A stretch of DNA of 64,000 nucleotides from Panax quinquefolius. Lineage: Eukaryota > Streptophyta > Magnoliopsida > Apiales > Araliaceae. Position 1 is the first letter of the stretch, and every line of letters begins with the position of its first letter. Location of the stretch: assembly GCA_020205615.1 (NCBI GenBank), contig CM035160.1, forward strand, positions 5,558,437-5,622,436. Reading direction: 5' to 3'. The notes under the pieces were generated by a model that had not been told where the DNA came from, searched no databases, and saw nothing but the letters and a program-made list of their open reading frames with translations. The translations under genes and the position numbers were made by a program. Of the stretch, positions 1-10,305 are shown piece by piece.

Positions 1-647
1 CTCTCCTTCTTGGGCCATGAATTAGGTGACCAAACCTCTCCTTGAGCGAACTTTCTAGACATTGCCAATAATGTTATCTAATAATATTATTCAGATAATA
101 TGAATTATTAGCCGATAATGAAAAATACGTGTAATGACAATTATCAAAACAACAAAGAATATAAAATATCAACGCAACAATTATTAAATCAATAAAATAC
201 CGAATGATGAATTATTATAACAATTATTGAGTCTTGCCTTCTTACGTAAGAATAAATAATTGGTGCAATACTGTGTCTTCCGCTCAACAACGCGTATTAG
301 TGTGTTTTAACCAATTTGGGTATTCCAACAAGATAATTGGTAACAATTACGCCTTAGTTATTTTTAAACCACTTATATTTGTCGCTTTCTTCATCCAATC
401 GCTTTCAAGTTATGGGGCCCAAACATGGTTGCAACGCCATCGCATTTAATATTCCCAAACAGCATGAATATTTCACGACAAAACGAATATTCCCCGACAA
501 CAATGAATATTTTATAACCACTTTGCTTATTTTGAAGTATTTACAGTATTTTACCCCTAACTATCCACATTAATCAAATCAACCCTTACTATTTTAAAAT
601 AATAAATAGAAAATTAAATTTCATTAATAATAAGTTGGGGTCTTACA
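1..647 (-). mobile_element. Partial family-1 LTR, 5' end only, inverted
   Basis: Read on the minus strand this starts with TGTAAGACCCCAACTTATTA and follows the same sequence as the LTR that starts at 4,093 on the plus strand. It is therefore the 5' part of a family-1 LTR, cut by the window edge. It abuts internal retrotransposon sequence at 648 in the opposite orientation, so it probably belongs to a separate element inserted into the gag-protease region of the forward element. The target duplication cannot be checked because the other end lies outside the window. Confidence 0.8.
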
Positions 648-3600
648 ATGACTCAAAAGATCGTCCCGAGAAAAAGTCAAAGTCAACGATTAGGAAGAAG
701 CGTTTGTTGTGGATGGTCATAATGCGAGGAACCCAAACGAGGTGATCACGGGTAAGATATTTATAAATTCTTGTGAAGTTTATACCTTACTTGATCCGGT
801 CTTTACCCATTCATTTATCTCTCTGCATGTGCTCAACGTTTAAACTTGACTCGGGAGAAATTAGACTTTGACTATCTGTGGAAACTCAGTTAGGAAAAAC
901 TTTCATCACATCCATTGTTTATAAATCTTGTTTGATTCAAGTTGGCACCATCACCTTACAGTTGACCTTATCTCTTTAAAGATACTTGCTTTTGATGTGA
1001 TTTTAGGGATTGATTGGTTAACTACTCATCATTGCCAAAATTGATTGTTTTCGTAAGTTTGTTAGTTTTCATATTCTAACCAACCTTTGTTATGCAATTC
1101 AAGCAACTAAACCATTAAAATCAATCAACATCATATCTAATCATAAAGCTATTCGTTTATTGAAAAGCGGATGTCGAAGCTTTCTTAGCCCATGTTATGG
1201 ATTTGAATAAAGACACGTCAAATTTGAATAATATTTACATTGTTATTGACTTTCCTGACGTATTTCGAAGAACTTCCCGGTCCTACCCCGAGCGTGAAGT
1301 TGAATTCTTTATTGATCTTGAACTGGTACAAAGCCCAAATCTAAAACCCCATATCGAATGGCTCTATTGAACTTCAGAGTTAAAGGTCCAACTACGAGAA
1401 TTGTTGGACATCGGTTTCATTCGCCCTAGTACATCTCGTTGGGTGCTCTGTTTTATTTGTAAAGAAGAAAAGACGGGGTATGCGACTTTGTATTGACTAT
1501 CGGGAATTGAACCATGTCACCATCAAGAATAGGTATCCTCTACCTCGTATTGATGACTTGTTTGACCCGATTCTGAGGGGCACAATTCTTTTCAAAATCG
1601 ATCTTAGATTACGGATATCATCACCAAGAAGATTAATCGAGGATATTCGAAAGAATGCCTTTAGAACTTCAGATGCAGGCATTATGAATTCTTAGTCATG
1701 TCTTTGGATGACTAATGCTCCTATGACTTTCATGGATATGATGAACCGAGTATTCAAGGAATATTTGGATCGGTTTGTTGTTGTCTTTATTGATGACATC
1801 CTTATATATTCCAAAAGTCGTGAAGATCATGAGCACCATTTGAAGTTTGGTACTCCAAAGGCTTCGTGAAAACAAACTATATGCCAAATTAAAGAAATGC
1901 GAGTTACGTCTTGAGAAGTAGCATTCCTTGGGCACGTGGTGTCGAAACATGGAGTATCTGTTGATCCGAGCGAAGATTGAAGCAATCTGAAAGTTGGGAA
2001 GCAACCAAGAGTCGGTGGTCAAGTCACGTAGCTTTTGGGTTTAAATTTGGTTATTATCGGAGATTCATGGAAGGGTTTTCTCGAATCGCTACTCCATTAA
2101 CTCATTAACTTCGGAAGGATACAAAATTCGTTTGGAGCGAAGAATGCGAGAAAAGTTTCCAAGAGCTTAAGAGAGACTTATTTCTTGTTCTAACAATACC
2201 ATCCGGTTCGGATGGATTTGTTATCTCAACGATGCTTCAGTGCAAAGGGTTAGGATGCGTTCTCATGCAACGTGGAAAAGTCATAGCCTATGCCTCGCGA
2301 CAACTTAAAGAGTATGAGAGAATTATCCTACTACATGATCTAGAGTTAGCGGCATCGTTTCACGCTTAAAGATATGGAGCCTTATCTATATGGGAGAAAG
2401 TGGAGATATATTGGACCATAAAAGCCTTAAATATTTCTTCACTCAAAAAGAACTCAACACGCTGGGCGGCGACGTTGGCTCGAGCTATTGAAAGACTACG
2501 ACCACACTATTCAATACCATCCTGGAAAAGCGAACGTGGTAGGTGATCGTTGTTGTAGAAGATCATATGCGAGGAACGAGTGCGATGATGTCAAGTATCG
2601 ACAGAGCCAACTTTAATAGAAAAGTTAAGGTTGCTTTCGAGCCACCAGGCCGGAGGTGATGCGTATGAAGAAGAAAGTACAAGAAGGAGCTATTCCTAGG
2701 GCGAGAATTGATGAAGAAGGAATACTTGAGTCCACTCTGAGACTTTGTGTTCTAACGAATCGATTTGAAGTACAAGATTATGATGGAGGCATACAATACA
2801 CCATTTGCGATCCATCCACGGAAGTACTAAAATGTATCGTGATCTTGACATACATTTTGGTGGAACAATATGAAGAGAGAGATTGCAAAGTTTATCTCAA
2901 TGTGTTTAACTTGTCGGCGTGTAAAAGGCGAGCATCTAGTACCTAAGGGTCCGTTGCAACCACTTGAGATTCAAAATGGAAGTGGGAACACATTACCATG
3001 GATTTCGTTACGGGTCTTCCTACGGTTTCTCGGGGCATCAATGCTATTTGGGTTATTGTTGATAGATTAACCAAGTCTCGCTCATTTATTGCGTCACGGA
3101 GACTTATTCACTTGAGCGTCTTCTTTGGTATATGCGTGAATGAGATTGTGAGGTTGCATGGCATGCACTGTATCCATAGTTTCGGATCGTGACCCAAGAT
3201 TCACTTCAAGATTTTGGGTTAGCTTGCAAAAAGCTATGGGCACGCAGATTCTGATTGATTCGCATACCATCCTCAAACGGACGGACAATCGAAAAGGACT
3301 ATTCAAACTCTTGAAGATTTATTAAGACTCGTGTCTAGACTTCAAGGCGGTTGGGATAAGTATTTACCATTGGTAGAATTCTCCTACAACAAGAGTTATC
3401 GAGCAAGTATAGGTGTGGCTCCATTTGAAGCATTATATGGACGAAAGTGTCGCCTCTACAGTATGTTGGGGACGAGGTGGGTGAAGCAACATTGTTAGGA
3501 CCCGAGTTAAGACGTAGACTACTGGAAAAGATCCAAATGATTCGACAACGATATACAAAGCGGCACAAGATCGACAAAAGAGTTATGCGGATCTTCATGA

Positions 3601-4092
3601 AAGGACGTGGAATTTAGTGTGAGGGGATCATGTATTGTTGCGAGTTGCTTCATGGAAGGGAGTTACAAGATTTGGGAAGATAGGAAATCTCGATTCACGA
3701 TTTATTGGTCCATTTCAAATTCTTGACCGAGTAGGAAATGTAGCCTATATGACTCGCGTTACCTCCAAGTATGTCTTGTGTTAAGTAATGTGTTTCACAT
3801 ATCTGTACTTCGTAAATATGTGAAAGTCCCAAACCACGTTATTGAGTTAGAACCGGACGAGATAGCCGAAGACTTAACGTATGAGGAGGTACCTGTCAAG
3901 ATTTTAGATAGGAAGGACCATGTCCCTACCTATGAAAGGTCATACCACAAGTTAAAGTTTTGTGGAGGAATCATGCTTATAGAGAAATGACACAGGAATT
4001 GGAAAGCGGAAATGAAAGCGAGGTATCCTCACCTTTTCAAAACACCGAGAACGTCGTCGATTTCGAGGACGAAATTTCATAAGGAGGGAGGT
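648..4092 (+). pseudogene. Degraded gypsy pol polyprotein (protease to C-terminal region)
   Basis: Internal region of a forward Ty3/gypsy element, truncated 5' (no gag). In order it shows a protease remnant near 770-840 (LLD where LLDTG is expected), reverse transcriptase at about 1,320-2,010 with [11 protein letters not shown] at 1,480-1,512 and a FIDD catalytic motif near 1,786-1,797, RNase H at about 2,110-2,500, integrase with a CxxC zinc-knuckle remnant near 2,870-2,950 and its core at 2,990-3,400, and a C-terminal chromodomain-like region at 3,780-4,070. Frameshifts and stops break every domain, so no polyprotein can be made. The same domains occur on the minus strand at 15,660-19,000. 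It ends in a purine-rich tract directly before the 3' LTR. The Tekay/Del-type chromovirus label is my inference from the C-terminal motifs and the long LTRs. Confidence 0.85.
4078..4092 (+). other. Polypurine tract of the forward gypsy element
   Basis: A purine run (ATAAGGAGGGAGG) lies immediately 5' of the TGTAAGACC start of the LTR. This is where plus-strand priming is expected in gypsy elements. The equivalent tract is seen on the minus strand next to 15,623 and next to 10,305. Confidence 0.8.
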
Positions 4093-6808
4093 TGTAAGAC
4101 CCCAACTTATTATTAATGAAATTTAATTTTCTATTTATTATTTTGAAATAGTAAGGGTTGATTTGATTAATGTGGATAGTTAAGGGTAAAATATGCAAAT
4201 ACTTGAAAATAAGCAAGTGGTTATAAAATATTCATTGTTGTTTGGGGAATATTCGTTTGGTCGTGGAATATTAAATCGCTTGTGGGAATATTCGTATTAA
4301 CTGCGGCAGTAGCGACCATGTGTGGGCCCCATAACTAAAAAGCGATTGGATGAAGAAAATGACAAATATAAGTTGTTTAAAAATAACAAATAGTAGTTAT
4401 TCTGAGTTAATCTTGTTAAAATACTAAATTGGTTAAAAACACAAAGAAGACACGCAGTATTGCACCAATTATTGATTCTTACGTAAAGAAGGCCTTACTT
4501 TCGATAATGGTTACGATAATTACTGCTCGTAATTTTATTAATTTGATAATTCTTTGCGTTGATATTTTATATTCTTTGTTATTTGATAATTGTCATTACA
4601 CAAGATTTTTCATTATCGAAGCGATAATTCATATTATCTGAATAATATTATTAGATAACATTATTGGCAATGTCTAGAAAGTTACGCTCAAGGAGAGGTT
4701 TGGTCACCTAATTGCTGGCCAAGATGGAGAAATTCTTATTGGAAAGCCCCTTTCACAGAGGCTCACGGTTGTCGATATTGTGATTACATATTATTTGTGA
4801 ATAATTAATTATTGATTCATATGATGAGGAAAATATTGATTTTATGTGGATATAGATGGAGAAAATTTTTAATGTGACAATTGTTGAAAATTGAAATTTT
4901 ATCTTTTTCTCGATAAAATAATTCATTTAAATATATTATTATATTTTAATAATATAATAATGATGATATTTTTACAACGAATGTGGGATATATGAGTATC
5001 TGAGGAGGAAGAGTATTTTTGTTGCAATAAATGTTTAAAACATGTTAAACATGTCACGCGGACCCCATTTATTGATCGAAATTTGATTATAAGCGTGTAA
5101 ATCGCCTTGGTTTGTTGATTTCGGTCAATTTCTATTTGGAATTTGAAAAACTTTCTTTTGCAAAGTTGTAGAGAATTGAATTTCCTATAAAAACTCAGGA
5201 GATTCAATTTTTCGATGAAAGGGCTATTTATTATGAATTATTGAAGTTCAAGTTCAAAATAATTGATTTTTGGAAGTTTAAAATATTTAAAATTAGAAAA
5301 ACATTTTTCTTACTTTTTCTAGAATGTGGCATGTGTTTGATGGCTGAAATCAGATTCTAGGCATGCGTAGAAATTTATATAATTATATTATTAATTTATT
5401 AAATTTTACTGCTTTGGTGTTCAAGCAATTTCCTATAAATAGGGTCTTGGGTTAGAATTGAAAATCACACCGTAAATCAAGTTTTCTCTCTATATTATCG
5501 AGCGTATTCTTGTGAGTATTTTGAGTATACTTTGAGTATTGTTAGACGGTCAAGTTCCTTGAAGACTATATATCCAGGTATTCCAAATTGTAAGTACTAA
5601 TCTTTCGAGGTAAGGGATGTTATTTTCTTCTCGAGATGATATTATTTCTTCAATATCATTATCTTTGAAATATTGGTTGGAACTTTTATCAAATTTGGAA
5701 CTTTTTCATGTCGGGTTACTTATTCATGAGTTCTTATTCACGAGTTACTATTCATGAGTTCTTATTCACGAAGTTCTTATTCACGAGTACTATTCATGAA
5801 GCGTGAAGATGTTTTTGGGAAATTTCTATCTTTTGGTGTCGAGTTACTATTCACGTATACGACCTTTATTCACGTATCGACCTTTCATTCATAAAAAATA
5901 AAATTTCTTCTTTTGTCCAAAATATCTATTCGATACTAGCTTTGATTGTATCCATGTTTTGATCATTCTTGAATTTTACACCACTATGATTATTTTTGAG
6001 GTATTTTTGAACATGGATAAAACAAAGTACGAATCCTTAATCCTTAATCCTTGTCATTTTTCGTTTCAATCGGATTCGCTTTCTTTAAAATATTTTCATC
6101 ATCCTCGGTCCTTAAATGATGATATTATTGAATATCTTTGGCCCAGAAGTGCAAAGATGAATGATTTTTGAAGAATATCTTTGGTAGTAGTGCAAAGATG
6201 AACAGTGTTTAGATGAACATGACCAATCGATGAATATCTTTGGCTGTAGTGCAAAGATGAATATTTGATTCCGTATGTATATTGATTGATGTTACGGGGA
6301 TAAAAGATAGACGATGAACTTTTAAATTCATACATGAAGATAGTAGTTTGCATTCTCTACTTAACTCTTCTAATGAATTATTATTTCCACTGCGAATATT
6401 GATTTAAAATTTGTTGTCTATTGTATTCTATTAGATTTTTCCTCGTTGAAGACTAACGGTAATTTGTTGTATATTATCTTAGTCATAATATTCTTTATTG
6501 GGCTAGTTGAGCTCACCCTTTTCCTTTTTGTTCCATTTTTCTTCTCGGGAGGCGAGAATATAAATGAAAGTACGAGCCTGGGTATGGAATGAAGGTTTTA
6601 GAAAGAATTGTTTAGTAGTCCTCACCATTTTTGTAAAATAATGTATCAATAAATGTGATGGGGATTTATTTGAGTATAGATATTGTCTGAAGATAATATT
6701 TGTATTCAAACTCACGCTTTCTGGTTGTAATAATAAAGTTGTAGTTATTTCTGCATTCATGTATTGACAACTCGAATAGGTGATGAATACCTATTTTGGG
6801 GCGCCACA
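4093..6808 (+). mobile_element. Family-1 LTR (full length, forward)
   Basis: An LTR of about 2.7 kb that begins TGTAAGACCCC and ends GGGGCGCCACA. It has a polypurine tract before it and a primer-binding-like site after it. Inside are a TATA-like TATAAATAGGG near 5,432, repeated TTCAYGAGTTA units at about 5,715-5,880, and several copies of a hairpin-forming ATCTTTGCACTAC-type unit at about 6,130-6,290. It is the 3' LTR of the internal region at 648-4,092 and may also be the 5' LTR of the gag start that follows. Near-identical LTRs occur at 13,004, 20,393, 24,601 and 47,462. Confidence 0.85.
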
Positions 6809-7225
6809 TTAGTATCGAGCTTAGGATATGATCTCCAGCCGGAGATCGGGAATATAACTAGGAGGGAGAGCGAGTAAATCCTTCGCTAGTGTGTCCTACC
6901 TACCTAAGCTTATTTGTTAGTTGGTCAAGATATAGGGATATTATGTGATATATTGATTTCCTTAATTAACCCTTGTTTTATGGCGGTATTTGAGAATGTC
7001 GAATTGAGAATATTAACAATGGAAATGAGACGGTGGAGACGCATGTACTCACCAACGAGGAGAACGTCTGCAACAGTCGGTGATGTTCCTCCCGTGAACA
7101 ACACCACCGAGGAAGCGAGATGATGAGCGAGGGGATGTTTAGAAGCTTTTTGCGATTCATGCAAAATCGATTTAGGGAGACTCGTGTTCAAAATACTGAG
7201 AGGAAATGATAGCAATTCACGGGTT
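6809..7225 (+). mobile_element. Family-1 primer-binding site, leader and gag start (truncated)
   Basis: Directly after the LTR end is TAGTATCGAGCTTAGG, a degenerate match to the initiator-Met tRNA primer site TGGTATCAGAGC. A leader of about 190 bp follows. A gag start at about 6,998 (ATGTCGATTGAGAA in the related copy) then runs to about 7,225, where it jumps back into LTR sequence. The same leader and gag start occur on the minus strand at 20,040-20,392. This is the remainder of a second, tandem internal region that lost nearly all of its coding part. Confidence 0.75.
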
Positions 7226-7688
7226 TTGTAGATTTTCCCTACTTAACTCTTCTAATGAATTATTATTTCATTGCGAATATTGATTTAAAATTTGTTGTCT
7301 ATTGTATTCTATTAGATTTTTCCTCGTCAAGACTAACGGTAATTTGTTGTATATTATCTTAGTCATAATATTCTTTACCGGGCTAGTTGAGCTCACCCTT
7401 TTCCTTTTTGTTCCATTTTTCTTCTCGGAGGCGAGAATATAAGCGAGTACGAGTGAGAATTATGGAATGAAGGTTTTAGAAAGAATTGTTTAGTAGTTCT
7501 CACCATTTTGTAAAATAATGTATCAATAAATGTGATGGGGATTTATTTGAGTATAGATATTGTGCAGAAGATAATATTTGTATTCAAACTCACGCTTTCT
7601 TGTTGTAATAATAAAGTTGTAGTTGTTTCGCATACATGTATTGACAACTTTCGAATGGGTGATGTATACCTATTTTGGGGGCGCCATA
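7226..7688 (+). mobile_element. Family-1 LTR fragment, 3' end (forward)
   Basis: The sequence matches 6,345-6,808 of the upstream LTR nearly base for base, including the GAGCTCACCC block and the GGGGGCGCCATA end. With the preceding gag start it forms an LTR-leader-LTR remnant of a tandem LTR-internal-LTR-internal-LTR array with a large deletion. At 7,689 it joins the middle of a family-2 LTR in the opposite orientation, with no target duplication visible. Confidence 0.75.
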
Positions 7689-10305
7689 CGTACACTACTG
7701 AGCCAAGGATATTCTTTACTTATCACGACCACGAATTATCCATGCACTACGGGCCAAAGATAATCGTGTTTTCATCAACCAGTCCCGATCATACCATAAA
7801 ATAATTCATCTTTGCTCCCTCGTCAAGAGAATCCATAGCCATAATCATACCAAAAACTATCCATCAATGCACTACGGGCCAATGAGGACTTTTAATTTTC
7901 ACATCATTTGTAACATTACGGTCATGATTACACCGCATAATCCACAGTCATAATCATACCAAGTCCATCTATGCACTACGGAAAAGCCACGATGACTTTC
8001 AACATAATATAAACATGAGGATGATGACAATGATATAAGAATTCAATAAATCAAGTTCAAGAATTAATTTATCCATGAACCAATAACATCCAAATTGTCA
8101 ACACGATCTTTGCTTTGTAGAGTAAAATCCAAGAATGCATGTAAGAATATTTCCATGGAAAGATCTTTGGATGAAGCACAAATATCAAGGATATTCCACT
8201 AATTTCATGGAGTATAGAAGTCAAAATTTTAATCAGTGAGTATAATACCGAATGGAATAACAAAAGATATCACCATGCATGCGGTACTTCAGCAGATGCG
8301 GTTATTTCAACAGAATAATAATAATCGGAACAGTGTCGTGAAATTCACAATCGACAGGATGTTCCAAATGTAATAATAAATACTTAATAATAATTGATGG
8401 AACCAGTCCCAGATATATAAGCCTGAGCAGGATATTCCGCGCTAATAATAAAAACGCGGAATAATAAAAATGGAACCAGTCCCAGTATATCACACGAACG
8501 AGATATTCCGGCGAATAATAAAGATGAATAATAGAAGAATGTCACCAAGTATAGGTATCTCTGGCATATCAAGTTATTCCGAACGAAACAATAAAGAAAT
8601 GGAATAATGTAAGTTTTCTTCTTGAATACAAAAGAATAATATCCCTTACCAGTAAAATAATACTTGATATAAGAGTAGTGAAGTAACGAAAAAACTTTTT
8701 CTATCTCTACATATACTCTCTCTAAAGTGTTCATTGAATTAAGTAAGAAAATAATGAAGGAATGAGCTTCTATTTATAGGAAAATGGAATGCGTAAGAAC
8801 TAATCCATGAACGGTCCAGATTGATTTACTTTAATCGACGGTCCATATTTAAAGAAAAATCTTTTAAATAAAATATAATATATTCTATTTATATAAAAGA
8901 TTTTTATTATGCAAACACTATCTTGAACACTATGCAAACACTATGCATAATAAAATATAATATATTCTATTTATAGAATAACTTTAATAAATTATTATGT
9001 TTTATATAAAAAGATTTTACTATGAAAAACACTATGCATAATACAATATAATATATTCTATTTATAGAATAACTTTAATAAAGTATTCATTTTTTATAAA
9101 AAGATGTTTCTATTTTTTATTACTTAATAAAACAAAGCTTCTAAATCAATAATAATTGAATCAAATAATGTGAGATACTATGCAACAACTATTGTAGCAA
9201 TAATTGAACAAAACCGAGTGACTTCTCACATAAATATCAATAATCAATAACCAGGCAGATAGCATGCATGTGATATTCCACGTAAATAATAAAGATGAAT
9301 AATAGAAGAATGTCACCAAGTATAGGGTAGCTTGCATGATCAAAGTTATTCCAATGTACAATAAAAAATGGAATAATGTAAGTTCTCTTCTTGAATACAA
9401 AAAAGAATAATATCCTCTATCGTAAAATAATACTTGATATAAGAGTAATGAAGTAGCGAGAAAACTTTTTCTATCTCTCTATAGTCTCTCTCTACAGTGT
9501 TCATTGAATTAAGTAATAAAATAATGAAGGAATGAGCTTTCATTTATAGAAAAATGGAATGCATAAGAATCTAATCCATGAACGGTCCAGATTGATTTAC
9601 TTTAATCGACGGTCCATATTTAAAGAAAAATCTTATAAAAAAAAATATAATATATTCTATTTATATAAAAAGATTTTTATTATCGCAAACACTATGAGGC
9701 ACTATGCAAACACTATGCATAATAAAATATAATATATTCTATTTATAGAATAACTTTAATAAAGTATTCGCTTTATATAAAAAGATTTTACTATACGAAA
9801 ACACTATGCATAATAGAATATAATATATTCTATTTATAGAATAACTTTAATAAAGTATTCATTTTATATAAAAAGATGTTTCTATTTTATTACTTAATAA
9901 AACAAAACTTCTAAATCAATAATAATTGAATCAAATAATGTGAGATACTATCGCAAAGAACTATCAGTAGTAATAATTGAACAAAACTAAGTGACTTCTC
10001 ACATAAATATCAATAATCAATACCGTATGCTACTTCTTATGCAACAACGCCAGACATCAGATTTCTTTTACTACCGAGTAAGTAGTTCAACAAAGATCAA
10101 CCAGTAAAACTTCCGCCGTTATTTTTAATAAAATATTTTTGTCGTTTTCTTAATCCGACAATAATTCCGTTAGGGGTCCACTAATGATTGTGTCGTCGTA
10201 TCGAATATTTCCCACAACTATAACATTATCTCAACTCCACACCATAATATTCAAAAATATATTTCGAGAAAATTTAATCTTTATTCAAAAATCCTGGGTC
10301 TCACA
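7689..10305 (-). mobile_element. Family-2 LTR, 3' copy, truncated at its 3' end
   Basis: On the minus strand this LTR starts TGTGAGACCCAG at 10,305, next to a polypurine tract (CATAAGGAGGGAGA), and runs down to 7,689, where the family-1 fragment cuts it. The other family-2 LTR copy (23,105-24,478 plus 27,298-27,645) shows that its 3' end is missing here. It contains several GCACTACGGGCC units (for example at 7,745 and 7,867) and two similar 0.7-kb blocks (about 8,510-9,170 and 9,290-9,970) that form an internal tandem duplication. It is the 3' LTR of the degraded internal region at 10,306-12,888. Confidence 0.75.
8510..9975 (-). repeat. Tandem duplication inside the family-2 LTR
   Basis: About 0.7 kb starting at ATAATAGAAGAATGTCACCA (8,527) recurs at 9,299. 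It includes the same ACGGTCCAGATTGATTTAC block (8,812 and 9,584) and the same run of ATAATATATTCTATTTATAG units. The two copies differ by small indels. Each copy also contains two to three shorter repeats of the AATATATTCTATTTATA motif. Confidence 0.7.

Noticed and set aside
7532..7804. Small plus-strand protein gene
   Set aside because: It lies across the junction of a family-1 LTR end and a family-2 LTR, with no coding similarity.
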